Positions 35,407 to 46,577 are shown, counted from the stretch's first letter. The stretch: DNA of 64,000 nt from Novosphingobium pentaromativorans US6-1 (GCF_000767465.1 NZ_CP009291.1:2956501-3020500), one strand, 5' to 3'. Translations and numbers: made by a program. Notes: generated by a model not told the origin, from the letters alone.

Positions 35407-37178
35407 CCGCGATTGCGATCCCGACAACGATATCGTCAGGAAGGCGCAAGCTCGTCAACGTCCGCCAGCGCTCGCTGCTTGTCGCCAAGCTGCGCACGCT
35501 CTGGATCCTGGGCGTTTTCGTGCTTGTGGGCACCTGCGCGCTGCTCAGGATCGTCTATCTCGGGATGACCGGTGTTTCCGCGCACGACGGCAGCCTTTCC
35601 GACCTGCTCGTGCCCGACCGGGGTGAAATCGTCGATCGCAACGGCGTGCCGCTGGCGCGCGAGTTCCGTGCCTATTCGCTGTGGTTCAATCCGCGCGCGA
35701 TGACCGAGGGCGACGCGCTGATCCACACGCCCGACGAAGTGGCCGACGGACTGCTGCGCATCTTCCCCGATCTCGACCGCGCACAGGTGCTTGAGCGTCT
35801 GAAGTCGGGCAAGGCGGGCTACATCCGCAAGTCGATCCTTCCCGAGGACGCGAACAAGGTCCACGCTCTGGGCGAACCGGCGCTGGAATTTCCGCTCGAG
35901 GCGACGCGCTACTATCCGCAAGGCTCGATGGCCGCGCACGTGCTCGGCTATGTCGACAGCTACGGCAAGGGCAAGGTCGGCATGGAAGAGGCCTTCGACG
36001 ACAAGCTCGTCTCGCCCGAGGGGCGCACCCATCCTGCCGTCCTCTCGATCGACTTTCGCGTGCAGAGCGCGCTGGAAGACGAACTCGGCCGCGCCATGGC
36101 GGAATCGAAGGCCAAGGGCGCAGGCGGCGTGATCCTCGACGTCGATACCGGCGAAGTGCTGGCGCTTGCCTCGCTGCCCTCGTTCGACCCGAACCACGTC
36201 AAGCCGACCGACATGGTCATTTCCGAAGAGCAGGCCAAGCTCGGCGAAGTGCCTCACGGCTTCAACCGCGTCACCAACCAGGTCTATGAACTGGGTTCCA
36301 CCTTCAAGCCGCTGGCGGTGGCATCGGCGATGGATGCCGGCACGATCACCGATCTTGGCCGTCGCTGGTCGGCGCACCCGCTGCATGTCGGGCGCTTCAC
36401 GATCAAGGACAGCCACTCGATGGGCGATTCGCTCAACGTGGCCGAAACCCTGATCCATTCCTCGAACGTGGTGACCGCGCAGATTGCCGACGAGCTGGGC
36501 GGCGTGCGCCTCAAGAAGACGATGGAAGCGCTGGGCATGGATCGCCGTCCCGACATCGAGCTTCCCGCGCGCGGCTTCCCGATCTGGCCCAAGGGCGAAT
36601 GGCCGCGCCTGCGCACGATGACGGTGTCCTACGGGCACGGCATCGCCGTTACCCCGCTGCACCTGGCCAGCGCCTATGCCGCGCTCGTCAATGGCGGGAT
36701 CTGGCGTCCGGCGACGCTCAAGAAGCTCGATCCGTCCGACATTCCGGCCGGACACCGCGTGTTCAAGGCCTCGACCAGCGCACGCAGCCGCCAGCTCCTG
36801 CGCATGATCGTGCGCTACGGTACCGGCCGCAAGGGCGATGCCCCGGGCTTCCGCATCGGCGGCAAGACCGGCTCGGCCGAAAAGCCGGGTGCGGGCGGAT
36901 ATCGCCACCACTCGCTGATCTCGACCTTCGCTTCGGCTTTCCCGATGGACAAGCCGCGCTTCGTCGTGATCGCCATGCTCGACGAGCCGCAGGGCACGCA
37001 GGCCACCTCATTCCAGCGCACGGCAGCCTGGAACGCCGCGCCGGTCATCGGCCGCGTCGTCCCGCGTATCGGCCCGATCCTGGGCATCATGCCCGACGAA
37101 ACGCGCGACATCGACATTTCCGATCTCAAGCCGCTCATCCCCAACGAAGTGCGTGCGTCAGAGGCTGACGGCGAATGA
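35403..37178 (+). CDS. ftsI: Peptidoglycan transpeptidase FtsI (PBP3)
   Basis: A 591-residue class B penicillin-binding protein. A transmembrane helix lies at about 33-53, followed by the dimerisation/pedestal domain. Catalytic motifs are Ser299 in STFK, S-x-N at about 353-355 (SSN) and K-T-G at about 488-490 (GGKTGSAEK). It crosslinks septal peptidoglycan with FtsW. The start is GTG 35403 inside the ftsL stop. It has no PASTA repeats. It ends in an overlap with murE. Confidence 0.95.
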   Translation: MTAIAIPTTISSGRRKLVNVRQRSLLVAKLRTLWILGVFVLVGTCALLRIVYLGMTGVSAHDGSLSDLLVPDRGEIVDRNGVPLAREFRAYSLWFNPRAMTEGDALIHTPDEVADGLLRIFPDLDRAQVLERLKSGKAGYIRKSILPEDANKVHALGEPALEFPLEATRYYPQGSMAAHVLGYVDSYGKGKVGMEEAFDDKLVSPEGRTHPAVLSIDFRVQSALEDELGRAMAESKAKGAGGVILDVDTGEVLALASLPSFDPNHVKPTDMVISEEQAKLGEVPHGFNRVTNQVYELGSTFKPLAVASAMDAGTITDLGRRWSAHPLHVGRFTIKDSHSMGDSLNVAETLIHSSNVVTAQIADELGGVRLKKTMEALGMDRRPDIELPARGFPIWPKGEWPRLRTMTVSYGHGIAVTPLHLASAYAALVNGGIWRPATLKKLDPSDIPAGHRVFKASTSARSRQLLRMIVRYGTGRKGDAPGFRIGGKTGSAEKPGAGGYRHHSLISTFASAFPMDKPRFVVIAMLDEPQGTQATSFQRTAAWNAAPVIGRVVPRIGPILGIMPDETRDIDISDLKPLIPNEVRASEADGE

Positions 37179-38638
37179 AACTGACCGATCTTTGCTCTGC
37201 AGCCGGCATCGCCCTGACCGAGAGCGGTGAGGCGACGGTGACCGGCTTCGCCATCGATCATCGCAAGGTCGCGCCCGGCACTGTCTTCGGCGCCTTCCGC
37301 GGTGCGAAGTTCAACGGCGAGGATTTCATCGCTGCTGCCATCGAAGCCGGCGCGGTCGCCGTGGTTGCCGCGCCCGATGCGACGGTGGAAGGCGCAATCC
37401 ACTTTGCCGATGCCGAGCCGCGCAGGCTTTTCGCCCGCCTGGCCGCGCAGTTCTTCACGCCCGTCCCGCCGACCCTGGTCGCGGTGACCGGCACCAACGG
37501 CAAGACCTCCACGGTCGAACTGACCCGCCAGATCTGGCGCATGGCCGGTATTCGCGCCGCCTCCATCGGCACCCTTGGCGTGACCACCAGCGACGAGACG
37601 GTCTCGACCGGGCTGACCACGCCCGACATCGTCACCTTCCTCGGCAACCTCTCCGGCCTGGCCCGCGAAGGCGTTACCCACGTCGCCTACGAGGCATCGA
37701 GCCACGGCCTTTCGCAGTTCCGCATCGAAGGGCCGCGCGTCGCGGCCGGGGCCTTCACCAACCTCAGCCGCGATCATCTCGACTATCACGCGACGATGGA
37801 CGAGTACTTCGCCGCGAAGATGCGTCTGTTCGACGAAGTGGTGGTTGACGGCGGCACGGCGGTCGTCTGGGCGGACGACGCGTGGTCCGACAAGGCGATA
37901 GAACATGCCGCCAAGCGCGGACTGAAGCTGTTTACCGTCGGCACGAAGGGCGAGCATATCCGCCTTATCGGCCGCACGCCCGGCGGGCTCGGGCAGAAGT
38001 TGGAGATCGAGTACGCAGGCACGAACCACACTATCGATCTGCCGCTGATCGGCGCATACCAGGCCGCCAATTCCCTGGTCGCGGCGGGCCTCGTGCTGGC
38101 GACCGGAGGCGAGGCGCACGCCACCTTCGACGCGCTCAAGCGCCTGCAGACCGTGCGGGGCCGAATCGAGCGCGCGGCGATCACGCCGTCCGGCGCTCCG
38201 GTCTATGTCGACTATGCGCATACGCCCGATGCACTGGAAGCCGCGATTGCCGCGCTTCGTCCTCACGTTGCCGGGCGCCTGATCGTTGTGTTCGGTGCGG
38301 GCGGCGACCGCGACACGGGCAAGCGCCCGGAAATGGGCAAGGTGGCGGCAGATGGCGCGGATCTTGCGATCGTCACCGACGACAACCCGCGCGGCGAGGA
38401 TCCCGCCGCGATCCGGTCCATGGTCCTGGCAGGCATGCAGGACAGGGGCCGGGAAATCGGCGACAGGCGGGAGGCCATCGGCGCCGCCGTCGGGGAAGCC
38501 GGAGCCGGCGATATCGTCCTGATCGCCGGCAAGGGACATGAGCAAGGACAAATCATCGGCAGCGGCGCAGATGTGCGCGTCCTGCCATTCGACGATGTCA
38601 CGGTTGCCAGGGAAATGGCTGGCGCACTGGGGAGGTAG
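37175..38638 (+). CDS. murE: UDP-MurNAc-tripeptide synthetase (meso-diaminopimelate adding) MurE
   Basis: A 487-residue Mur ligase. The ATP-binding motif VTGTNGKTSTVELT (about 104-117) is intact. The DNPRGEDP motif at about 404-411 marks specificity for meso-diaminopimelate rather than lysine. N-terminal residues VTGFAIDHRKVAPGTVFGA form the UDP-binding domain. It acts in the cytoplasm between MurD and MurF. ATG 37175 overlaps the ftsI stop. Confidence 0.96.
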   Translation: MKLTDLCSAAGIALTESGEATVTGFAIDHRKVAPGTVFGAFRGAKFNGEDFIAAAIEAGAVAVVAAPDATVEGAIHFADAEPRRLFARLAAQFFTPVPPTLVAVTGTNGKTSTVELTRQIWRMAGIRAASIGTLGVTTSDETVSTGLTTPDIVTFLGNLSGLAREGVTHVAYEASSHGLSQFRIEGPRVAAGAFTNLSRDHLDYHATMDEYFAAKMRLFDEVVVDGGTAVVWADDAWSDKAIEHAAKRGLKLFTVGTKGEHIRLIGRTPGGLGQKLEIEYAGTNHTIDLPLIGAYQAANSLVAAGLVLATGGEAHATFDALKRLQTVRGRIERAAITPSGAPVYVDYAHTPDALEAAIAALRPHVAGRLIVVFGAGGDRDTGKRPEMGKVAADGADLAIVTDDNPRGEDPAAIRSMVLAGMQDRGREIGDRREAIGAAVGEAGAGDIVLIAGKGHEQGQIIGSGADVRVLPFDDVTVAREMAGALGR

Positions 38639-38644
38639 AAGACG

Positions 38645-40141
38645 ATGAACGCTGTTGCCCGGATTCTCGACTGGCCTGCTGAACTGTCGGATGAGAACCC
38701 GTCTGCGCTGTGGGACGCGGTTGCGATCGCGCGCGCGGTCAAGGGCACGGCGAATGCCGAATTCACCGTTTCCGGTGTCGAGATCGACAGCCGCGACGTC
38801 CAGCCCGGAGACCTGTTCTTCGCCTTGAAGGGGGAGAGCATGGACGGGCACCGTTTCGTCGAGATGGCCTTTGCCAAGGGCGCTGCAGCCGTCGTCGTCG
38901 ACCGTCCCGTGGACGGCCCTCACATCCTCGTGAAGGACACGACCGAAGCGCTGGAAAAGCTGGGCGCAGCCGCACGCCAGCGCGCGCGCGGCCCGATCAT
39001 CGGCGTGACCGGATCGGTCGGCAAGACCGGCGTCAAGGAATCGATTTTCGCGGCTCTCGATCGCTCCAGCCGCGGCGACGCGCATCGCTCGGTCAAGAGC
39101 TACAACAACCACGTCGGCGTTCCGCTCAGCCTTGCGCGCATGCCTAGCCGCGCGCGCTTCGGCATCTTCGAGATGGGCATGAACCACGCCGGCGAGATCG
39201 CCGCGCTGACCCGGCAGGTACGCCCGCACGTTGCGGTGATCACCACCATTGCCCCGGCCCACATCGAGATGCTGGGCTCGGAAGAAGCGATTGCCGATGC
39301 CAAGGCCGAGATCTTCCAGGGACTGGAGGAAGGCGGCACGGCGGTGATCCCGGCGGACAGCCCGCATTTCCTGCGCCTGCGCGATGCGGCGGTGGCATGT
39401 GGGGCGAAAGTGGTGTCGTTCGGCAAGGCCGCCGATGCCGACGTGCGCCTGCTCGATACCGTTTCGGCCATCGGCGGCGGTTCGCTGGTAACGGTGGACA
39501 TGGGCGACCGCCGCGTCTGCTACACCGTCGCTGCACCGGGCGAACACTGGGTAATGAATTCGCTTGCCGTCATGGCGGCAGTACGCGCGGTCAAGGGAGA
39601 CCTTGGCGCAGCTGGCGTGGCGCTCGCCGAAATGGGCGGCCTTCCGGGCCGCGGTGCGCGCGTCGAGATCGACGTTCCGGGCGGCGAGGCCGACGACGAA
39701 GGCCAGCGCAAGGCGCTGCTGATCGACGAGAGCTACAACGCCAATCCGGCCTCGATGCGCGCGACGCTGGCCCAGCTCGGCCGCACTCCGGCGCGTCGCC
39801 GGATCGCCGTGCTCGGTGCGATGAAGGAGCTGGGCAGCCACGGGCCTGACTATCATGCCGCCCTGGCCGAACCGATCCGCGAGGCGGGCGTCGATTACGC
39901 CGTGCTCGTCGGCGAGGAAATGGCGCCGCTCGCCAAGGCCCTCGACGAAGGGGAATTGGGGAAATCGGAAGGCGCGAAACTTGGCAAAACCGTGGCTTTC
40001 GCGCATTGCGCCAGTGTAGGGGAAGCTGTCGATGCCTTGCGCGCATTCGGACTTGAGCGGGATGATGCAATCCTTGTCAAAGGTTCGAATTCGGTGGGCC
40101 TCGCTTCCCTCGTGACCGCGCTCAGCAAGCAGGAAGGGTAG
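38645..40141 (+). CDS. murF: UDP-MurNAc-pentapeptide synthetase MurF
   Basis: A 498-residue Mur ligase adding D-Ala-D-Ala. The ATP-binding motif is [15 protein letters not shown] (about 120-134), and [13 protein letters not shown] and MGMNHAGEI are MurF-specific. The opening residues and [17 protein letters not shown] are the N-terminal recognition domain. It follows murE by 6 bp with a GGGGAGG ribosome binding site. It has an insert with [15 protein letters not shown] before the YNANPASM block, not seen in all MurF proteins. Confidence 0.95.
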   Translation: MNAVARILDWPAELSDENPSALWDAVAIARAVKGTANAEFTVSGVEIDSRDVQPGDLFFALKGESMDGHRFVEMAFAKGAAAVVVDRPVDGPHILVKDTTEALEKLGAAARQRARGPIIGVTGSVGKTGVKESIFAALDRSSRGDAHRSVKSYNNHVGVPLSLARMPSRARFGIFEMGMNHAGEIAALTRQVRPHVAVITTIAPAHIEMLGSEEAIADAKAEIFQGLEEGGTAVIPADSPHFLRLRDAAVACGAKVVSFGKAADADVRLLDTVSAIGGGSLVTVDMGDRRVCYTVAAPGEHWVMNSLAVMAAVRAVKGDLGAAGVALAEMGGLPGRGARVEIDVPGGEADDEGQRKALLIDESYNANPASMRATLAQLGRTPARRRIAVLGAMKELGSHGPDYHAALAEPIREAGVDYAVLVGEEMAPLAKALDEGELGKSEGAKLGKTVAFAHCASVGEAVDALRAFGLERDDAILVKGSNSVGLASLVTALSKQEG

Positions 40142-40157
40142 GGGTTCACCCCGCAAG

Positions 40158-41228
40158 ATGCTGTATCTTTTCGCAGAATGGTTTCATTTCGAAGGGCTGG
40201 CCAACCTCTTTCGCTACCAGTCGTTCCGCTCCGGCGCCGCGCTGATGACGGCTCTCGTCATCGGTCTGATCATCGGGCCGAAGTTCATCAACATGCTGCG
40301 AATCCGCCAGGGCAAGGGCCAGCCGATCCGTGAGGACGGCCCGCAATCGCACCTCGCCAAGCGCGGCACGCCCACGATGGGCGGGCTGATGATCCTGATC
40401 GCGGTGATCGTGTCGATGCTGCTGTACATGGACATGTCCAACCCCTTCGTCTGGGCCTGCGTGGCCGTGACGGTGGGTTTCGGCGCCATCGGCTTCATGG
40501 ACGACTATGACAAGGTGTCGAAGAGCAGCCACAAGGGCGTGCCCGGACGGGTGCGCCTGGCGATGGAATTCGTGGTCGCGGGCATTGCCGCCTACATCAT
40601 CGTCAGCCAGCTCAACACCAACCTCTATGTGCCGTTCCTTTCGGGTCGCTATATTCCGCTGGGGCCGTTTTACTACGTCTTCGCTGCATTCGTGATCGTC
40701 GGCGCCGGCAATGCCGTGAACCTGACGGACGGGCTCGACGGCCTTGCGACGATGCCGGTGATCATCGCTGCGGGCACTTTCGCGATCATCTGCTATCTCG
40801 CGGGCCGCGTCGACTATGCGACCTACCTCGGCATTCCTCACGTGCCGCGCGCCGGTGAACTGGCGATCTTCTGCGCCGGTATCATGGGCGCAGGGCTGGC
40901 CTTCCTGTGGTTCAACGCCCCGCCGGCGGCCGTCTTCATGGGCGACACCGGCAGTCTGGCACTGGGCGGCGCGCTGGGCGCCATCGCCGTGGCCGCTCAT
41001 CACGAGATCGTGCTGGCCGTCGTCGGCGGCCTGTTCGTCCTCGAAGCGGCCTCGGTGATCATCCAGGTCTTCTGGTTCAAGCGGACCGGAAGGCGCGTGT
41101 TCCGCATGGCGCCGATCCACCACCACTTCGAACAGAAGGGGTGGAAGGAATCGACGGTCGTGATCCGCTTCTGGATCATCTCGATCGTGCTTGCCGTAAT
41201 CGGCCTGTCCACGCTGAAGCTGCGATAA
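40158..41228 (+). CDS. mraY: Phospho-MurNAc-pentapeptide translocase MraY
   Basis: A 356-residue, ten-helix membrane enzyme that transfers phospho-MurNAc-pentapeptide to undecaprenyl phosphate, making lipid I. Family motifs [12 protein letters not shown] (about 74-85), the Asp pair in GFMDDYDKV (about 112-120) and [13 protein letters not shown] (about 190-202) are intact. The HHH loop [14 protein letters not shown] (about 318-331) is present. It begins 16 bp after murF. Confidence 0.97.
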   Translation: MLYLFAEWFHFEGLANLFRYQSFRSGAALMTALVIGLIIGPKFINMLRIRQGKGQPIREDGPQSHLAKRGTPTMGGLMILIAVIVSMLLYMDMSNPFVWACVAVTVGFGAIGFMDDYDKVSKSSHKGVPGRVRLAMEFVVAGIAAYIIVSQLNTNLYVPFLSGRYIPLGPFYYVFAAFVIVGAGNAVNLTDGLDGLATMPVIIAAGTFAIICYLAGRVDYATYLGIPHVPRAGELAIFCAGIMGAGLAFLWFNAPPAAVFMGDTGSLALGGALGAIAVAAHHEIVLAVVGGLFVLEAASVIIQVFWFKRTGRRVFRMAPIHHHFEQKGWKESTVVIRFWIISIVLAVIGLSTLKLR

Positions 41229-41238
41229 GGGGACAGGC

Positions 41239-42573
41239 GTGATCGTCTCCCCCGCCTTTGCCGGTAAACGATACGCGGTCCTCGGGCTTGCCCGCTCGGG
41301 GATGACCGCTGTCGAGACCTTGCTGGCCAGCGGGGCGCACGTCATGGCCTGGGACAACCGCGACGAGCCCCGGCAGGCCCTGGCTGGCCGCGTCGAACTG
41401 GCCGACCCGGTGACGGCGGACATTACAGGCTACGACGGCGTGGTCGTTTCGCCCGGAATTCCGCTGAACCGCCATCCCATCGCTTCTGCCGCGCAGCGCG
41501 CCGGAGTGCCGGTGATCGGCGACATCGAGCTTTTCGCACTGGCGCGGCCCAGCCTGCCTGCCCATCGCGTGGTCGGCATAACCGGCACCAACGGCAAGTC
41601 GACGACCACTTCGCTGGTTCATCACCTGCTCGAAAAGGCCGGCGTGCCCGCGCGCATGGGCGGCAATATCGGCGTGCCTATTCTCGGTACCGACCCGCTT
41701 CCCGAAGGGGGCGTCTATGTGCTGGAGCTTTCGAGCTACCAGATCGATCTGACGCGCAGCCTTGACTGCGATGTGGCCGCGCTGCTCAACATCACGCCCG
41801 ACCACCTCGATCGCTATGACGGCTTTGCGGCCTATGCGGCGTCCAAGGCCAGGCTCTTCACGATGCAGGGGGCCGAGCATGACGCGGTCTTCGGCAGCGG
41901 CGACGCGGAAACCGCCGCTATCGCCAGCACAGAAGGGGACAGGCGCGGTCTCGATCATGTCCGCATCGTCGATGGCGCCAAGCTCACGACGCTGCAGAAG
42001 AAGTGGCCCTCGCTGCAGGGGCCGCACAACCTGCAGAATGCGGCCGTCGCCGTGGCCATCGTCGAGGCACTCGGCATCAAGCCCGAGCAGTGGAAGCGCG
42101 CCATGCGCAATTTCCGCGGACTGCCGCACCGCATGGAGCGCGTGGCCGAGGCTGACGGTGTCTTCTATATCAACGACAGCAAGGCGACGAACCCGGCTTC
42201 GGCCGCTCCGGCGCTGGCTGCATTCCCGCCCGACCCAGAGCCGCGCATCCACTGGATCGTCGGCGGTCTGCCCAAGGGCGACGACCTTGACGAGTGCGCA
42301 CCCTATTTCGGCAACCTCGCGGCGGCATACACGATCGGCGATGCCGGACCGCGGTTTGCCGAGATCCTTGCGCCCTACACGCAGGTCCACCGCAGCGAGA
42401 TGATGGCCGAGGCGATCCGCGAGGCAATGGCCGCGGCCAGGCCGGGCGACGTGGTGATGCTGTCCCCGGCCTGCGCCAGTTTCGACCAGTTCCGCGACTA
42501 CGAGGCGCGCGGCGAGGTTTTCCGCCAGATCGTCGAGGCGCTGCTTGCGCCCGAGGAAGAGGAGGACGCCTGA
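41239..42573 (+). CDS. murD: UDP-MurNAc-L-Ala:D-Glu ligase MurD
   Basis: A 444-residue Mur ligase adding D-glutamate. The N-terminal Rossmann domain starts YAVLGLARSGMTAVETLLASG. ATP-binding GITGTNGKSTTTSLVHHL lies at about 113-130. ITPDHLDRYDGF and NDSKATNPAS are family blocks. The start is GTG 41239 with GGGGACAG upstream. The stop overlaps the ftsW ATG (TGATG), which favours coupled translation. Confidence 0.95.
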   Translation: MIVSPAFAGKRYAVLGLARSGMTAVETLLASGAHVMAWDNRDEPRQALAGRVELADPVTADITGYDGVVVSPGIPLNRHPIASAAQRAGVPVIGDIELFALARPSLPAHRVVGITGTNGKSTTTSLVHHLLEKAGVPARMGGNIGVPILGTDPLPEGGVYVLELSSYQIDLTRSLDCDVAALLNITPDHLDRYDGFAAYAASKARLFTMQGAEHDAVFGSGDAETAAIASTEGDRRGLDHVRIVDGAKLTTLQKKWPSLQGPHNLQNAAVAVAIVEALGIKPEQWKRAMRNFRGLPHRMERVAEADGVFYINDSKATNPASAAPALAAFPPDPEPRIHWIVGGLPKGDDLDECAPYFGNLAAAYTIGDAGPRFAEILAPYTQVHRSEMMAEAIREAMAAARPGDVVMLSPACASFDQFRDYEARGEVFRQIVEALLAPEEEEDA

Positions 42574-43769
42574 TGGCGACCGCCGCCCCCGGCTCCAGTT
42601 CGCGCGCCGCCCGCTATAACCGCAATCGCCGCAGCGAACTGGCGATATGGTGGCAGGAAATCGACCGTGCGGTGCTGGCCATCGTGCTGATCCTCATGGG
42701 CATCGGCGCGGTCGCGGTCGCGGCCGGTTCGCCAGCGAGCGCCAAGCGCCTGTCGACCGCGCATGAGCGGCTGCCGGAACTGCACTTCTTCTACCTGCAC
42801 ATGCGCTGGCAGCTGATCGGCCTAGCCGCGATGTTCTGGGCCTCGACCCGGACCAAGGACAGCGCGCGGCGCATCGGCATCCTGATGGCGGGGGCCATGC
42901 TGTTCCTGCTGGTGCTGGTGCCTTTCGTCGGTTCCGAAGTGAACGGTGCGCGGCGCTGGATCCGTCTCGGTGTCTCGATCCAGCCGTCCGAGTTCCTCAA
43001 GTGCGGCTACCCGATCCTGCTTGCCTGGATTCTCTCCTGGCGGGCGCGCGATCCGAACATTCCCGTCGTCGGGATCTGTTTTGCAGTCATGGCGCTGCTG
43101 GGCGCATTGCTCATGGCCCAGCCCGACTTCGGCTCAACCATGCTGTTCGGCGGGACCTTCTTCGTGCTGATCCTGCTGTCGGGCATTCCGCTCAAGCGCA
43201 TCGGCATGTTCGCGGGCGCGGGCTTGGTGGGCATCGTCCTGATGTACTTCACCTATGAGAACGGCCGGAACCGCATCGACAACTTCCTGTTCGGCGGCAC
43301 CGCCTTCGACCAGGTCGACCTGGCCGAACGCACCCTGCTGAACGGAGGCTGGTCGGGACTGGGTTTCTGGATGGGCACGCGCAAGTTCGCGCTGCCCGAG
43401 GCGCACACCGACTACATCTTCTCGGTCATCGGCGAGGAATTCGGACTGATCGCCTGCATCGTGATCGTCCTGCTCTACCTTGCGGTGCTGACCCGCATCC
43501 TGCTGCGCCTCGTCGACGAGGAAGACCTCTTCACCGTGCTGGCCGCTTCGGGCCTTGCTGCGCAGTTCGGCGGGCAGGCCTTCATCAATATCCTCGTCAA
43601 TCTGCAGCTTTTTCCTTCGAAGGGCATGACCCTGCCGCTGATCAGTTACGGTGGTTCCTCCACCGTCGCAGTGTGTCTTGCCATGGGGCTGCTACTGGCG
43701 ATTACGCGGCGAAATCCGTACATCAAGCGTGAACGCTTTTCGCTTCGCGCCATCGGAGACAATTCATGA
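42573..43769 (+). CDS. ftsW: Septal peptidoglycan glycosyltransferase FtsW
   Basis: A 398-residue SEDS-family membrane protein with about ten hydrophobic segments. Conserved blocks include GARRWIRLGVSIQPSEFLK, the region AHTDYIFSVIGEEFGLI with the catalytic-like Asp, and GMTLPLISYGGSS near the end. It polymerises lipid II at the septum with FtsI. The N-terminal 30 residues are basic and cytoplasmic. The gene is translationally linked to both neighbours. Confidence 0.95.
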   Translation: MATAAPGSSSRAARYNRNRRSELAIWWQEIDRAVLAIVLILMGIGAVAVAAGSPASAKRLSTAHERLPELHFFYLHMRWQLIGLAAMFWASTRTKDSARRIGILMAGAMLFLLVLVPFVGSEVNGARRWIRLGVSIQPSEFLKCGYPILLAWILSWRARDPNIPVVGICFAVMALLGALLMAQPDFGSTMLFGGTFFVLILLSGIPLKRIGMFAGAGLVGIVLMYFTYENGRNRIDNFLFGGTAFDQVDLAERTLLNGGWSGLGFWMGTRKFALPEAHTDYIFSVIGEEFGLIACIVIVLLYLAVLTRILLRLVDEEDLFTVLAASGLAAQFGGQAFINILVNLQLFPSKGMTLPLISYGGSSTVAVCLAMGLLLAITRRNPYIKRERFSLRAIGDNS

Positions 43770-44950
43770 GTCAGGTCAGCCGCCACTACGTTCTCGCCGC
43801 GGGCGGGACGGGCGGACACCTCATTCCCGCATTCGCGCTTGCCGCCGAGCTGGACCGGCGCGGGCACCACGTGGCGCTCATCACCGACGAGCGGGGCGCG
43901 GCGATTCCCGGAAAACCCGATTTCCTGCCTGCCCATGTGCTGCCGCCCGGCCGCATTGCCGGCAAGAATCCGGTCAACTGGCTCAAGGGCGCGCGCGGCA
44001 TCCTCGATGGCCGCCAGATGGCGCTGCGCCTGTTCGACAGCTTCGAGCCTTCGGCCGTCGTCGGCTTCGGCGGCTATCCGGCCATGCCCACGTTGCTCGC
44101 CGCCACGGCTGCCAAGATCCCGACCGTCCTGCACGAGCAGAACGCCGTGCTGGGCCGCGTGAACCGCTACTTCGCGGGCAAGGTCGATGCCATCGCCACG
44201 TCCTGCGAGGAAGTCGACCGGCTCGATCCCAGGCATGCCGGGAAGGTGACGCTCGTCGGAAATCCTGTGCGCAGCGAAGTGCTCACGCTTCGCGACGAGC
44301 CGTTCCCGGATTTCACCGAGGACAGCCTTTTCCGCATTCTCGTGACCGGCGGCAGCCAGGGCGCGCGCGTGCTGTCGCAGGTCGTGCCCGATGGCCTTGC
44401 CATGCTGCCGCCCGCGCTGCGCTCGCGCCTGCAGGTGATCCAGCAGTGCCGTCCGGAGGATATCGAGGCGGTGCGTGAACGCTATGCCAGCCACGGCATT
44501 CCCGCCGAACTGGCGACCTATTTCGAGGACATGGACGAGCGTCTGGCCTCGGCCCACTTGTTCATCGGCCGCGCCGGTGCCTCGACCATCGCGGAGCTGA
44601 CGGCTGTCGGCCGTCCTGCCATCCTCATTCCCCTGCCGATCGCGACTGACGATCACCAGGCCGCCAACACGCGCGAGATCGTCTCCGCAGGCGGAGCCCG
44701 TTCGATCCGGCAGGAAGGCTTCACCGGCGCCACGCTTGCCAAGCAGATCCAGGCGATGGCCCAGCATCCCGAGACCCTCGCCAATGCCGCCCACGCGGCG
44801 TGGAACTGCGGCTATCCCAATGCCGCGCGCGATCTGGCCGATCTCGTCGAGAGCTTCGGCGCTGCCCCGATCATGGACGTGATCCGCATGGACAGGAAGG
44901 TGGCCCCCGCCAACGGCAACGAGGCGCTGGCCCGGGAGCCCGCGCTGTGA
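43766..44950 (+). CDS. murG: UDP-GlcNAc:lipid I transferase MurG
   Basis: A 394-residue GT-B glycosyltransferase making lipid II at the inner-membrane cytoplasmic face. N-terminal [16 protein letters not shown] (about 10-25) is the first Gly-rich loop. Later blocks are [28 protein letters not shown] and the sugar-nucleotide site [17 protein letters not shown] with [10 protein letters not shown]. Length is slightly above the usual 355-370 because of a short C-terminal tail. It overlaps ftsW and murC by 4 bp. Confidence 0.96.
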   Translation: MSQVSRHYVLAAGGTGGHLIPAFALAAELDRRGHHVALITDERGAAIPGKPDFLPAHVLPPGRIAGKNPVNWLKGARGILDGRQMALRLFDSFEPSAVVGFGGYPAMPTLLAATAAKIPTVLHEQNAVLGRVNRYFAGKVDAIATSCEEVDRLDPRHAGKVTLVGNPVRSEVLTLRDEPFPDFTEDSLFRILVTGGSQGARVLSQVVPDGLAMLPPALRSRLQVIQQCRPEDIEAVRERYASHGIPAELATYFEDMDERLASAHLFIGRAGASTIAELTAVGRPAILIPLPIATDDHQAANTREIVSAGGARSIRQEGFTGATLAKQIQAMAQHPETLANAAHAAWNCGYPNAARDLADLVESFGAAPIMDVIRMDRKVAPANGNEALAREPAL

Positions 44951-46356
44951 GGGGCGTCGGCACGGATATCGGCACGATTCACTTCGTGGGCATCGGTGGC
45001 ATCGGCATGTCCGGCATTGCCGAAGTCATGCACAACCTCGGTTATTCGGTGCAGGGCTCCGACATTGCCGAGGGCTATGTCATCGACGGGCTGCGCAAGC
45101 GCGGCATCAAGGTGATGATCGGTCATGCGGGCGAGAACGTCGCCGGGGCCGCAGTCGTCGTCACGTCCACGGCGGTTAAGCGCGACAATCCCGAAGTGGT
45201 CTATGCGCTGGAACACCGCATTCCCGTGGTGCGCCGCGCAGAGATGCTGGCCGAGCTGATGCGGCTCAAGAACACCGTCGCCGTGGCCGGCACCCACGGC
45301 AAGACGACGACGACTTCGATGGTCGCGGCGCTGCTCGACGCGGGCGGCATCGATCCCACCGTGATCAACGGCGGCATCATCAATTCCTACGGTTCGAATG
45401 CCCGGCTCGGCGCGTCTGACTGGATGGTGGTGGAAGCCGACGAAAGCGACGGCTCGTTCCTGCGCCTCGACGGCACGCTCGCCGTCGTCACCAACATCGA
45501 TCCCGAGCACCTCGACCATTACGGCTCGTTCGAGCGCGTGAAGGAAGCCTTCGTCGAGTTCATCGAGAACGTGCCGTTCTACGGCGCGGCCCTGCTGTGC
45601 ATCGATCATCCCGAAGTGCAGGGCGTGATCTCCAAGGTCCGGGACCGCCGCGTCGTGACTTACGGCTTCTCCGCACAGGCGGACATCCGCGGCGAGAACG
45701 TGACGCCTTTCCCGGGTGGCAACCGCTTCGATGTCGCCCTGCGCCAGCGCGATGGCTCTTTCCGCCGGATCGAGGGGATCGAACTGCCGATGCCCGGTCG
45801 GCACAATGTCCAGAACGCGCTGGCAGCGGTTGGCGTCGCGGTCGAGATGGGCTGCTCGGACGAGTGCATCAAAGGCGGCTTCGCCAAGTTCGGCGGGGTC
45901 AAGCGCCGCTTCACCAAGGTGGGCGAAGTGGATGGGGTCGCCATCATCGACGACTACGGCCATCACCCGGTCGAGATCCGCGCCGTGCTTGCCGCCGCGC
46001 GCGAGGGTGTGAAGGGGCGGGTCATCGCCGTTGTGCAGCCGCACCGCTTCACGCGCCTGCGCGATCACATGGACGAGTTCCAGACTGCCTTCAACGATGC
46101 TGACGTGGTCTATGCCAGCCCGGTTTATCCTGCCGGTGAGCAGCCGATCGAGGGTTTCGACAGCGCCGCCATCGTCGAGGGCATGAAGTCGCGCGGGCAC
46201 CGTTCCGCGCAGGTCATCGCGGGGCCGGGTGAACTGGCCGATACGCTGGCCGCCTCGGTCCAGCCCGGTGACATGGTCGTGTGCCTGGGTGCCGGCGACA
46301 TCACCAAGTGGGCCGCCGGCCTCGCCGACGAGATCCGTTTGCGGAGGACGACGTGA
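44947..46356 (+). CDS. murC: UDP-MurNAc:L-alanine ligase MurC
   Basis: A 469-residue Mur ligase adding the first amino acid of the stem peptide. It opens with [20 protein letters not shown] (about 11-30). ATP-binding [16 protein letters not shown] lies at about 115-130 and the C-terminal [10 protein letters not shown] and [10 protein letters not shown] blocks are complete. The start is GTG 44947, inside the murG stop. Its stop overlaps the start of a small unknown gene (GTGA). Confidence 0.95.
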   Translation: MRGVGTDIGTIHFVGIGGIGMSGIAEVMHNLGYSVQGSDIAEGYVIDGLRKRGIKVMIGHAGENVAGAAVVVTSTAVKRDNPEVVYALEHRIPVVRRAEMLAELMRLKNTVAVAGTHGKTTTTSMVAALLDAGGIDPTVINGGIINSYGSNARLGASDWMVVEADESDGSFLRLDGTLAVVTNIDPEHLDHYGSFERVKEAFVEFIENVPFYGAALLCIDHPEVQGVISKVRDRRVVTYGFSAQADIRGENVTPFPGGNRFDVALRQRDGSFRRIEGIELPMPGRHNVQNALAAVGVAVEMGCSDECIKGGFAKFGGVKRRFTKVGEVDGVAIIDDYGHHPVEIRAVLAAAREGVKGRVIAVVQPHRFTRLRDHMDEFQTAFNDADVVYASPVYPAGEQPIEGFDSAAIVEGMKSRGHRSAQVIAGPGELADTLAASVQPGDMVVCLGAGDITKWAAGLADEIRLRRTT

Positions 46357-46577
46357 ACCCTTTCAACCCCCTCAACTGGCTTGAGCTCCTCTCCGAAGCG
46401 CACCGTCGGCAGATCGAGGCGATGCAGAAGTATGTCGAGGCGAGCCAAGCCTCGATCGATCCCGAGCGCAAGGAAGAGGCCGGGGAACTGCTGGGCGAAG
46501 CCAATGAGAAGGCGCGTGAGGCAGCCGAGAATCTCGCAAATGCGCAGTGGGCGTGGTTGGGCATGTGGCGGTTTTGA
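46353..46577 (+). CDS. Small unknown protein inside the dcw cluster
   Basis: A 74-residue ORF between murC and murB, starting at GTG 46353 with GGAGGA at good distance. It overlaps the murC stop (GTGA) and the murB start (TGATG), the same coupling seen for true dcw genes. It reads [19 protein letters not shown], then a highly charged helix with [19 protein letters not shown], and ends in WAWLGMWRF. It looks like one long amphipathic helix with hydrophobic ends and no signal peptide. I do not recognise a family. It may be a membrane-edge factor for cell-wall or division proteins, but this rests on position alone. Confidence 0.65.
   Translation: MNPFNPLNWLELLSEAHRRQIEAMQKYVEASQASIDPERKEEAGELLGEANEKAREAAENLANAQWAWLGMWRF

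Noticed and set aside
36815..40156. Open frame of over 1000 codons on the minus strand across ftsI, murE and murF
   Set aside because: It mirrors well-conserved plus-strand genes and has no recognisable domain or ribosome binding site.
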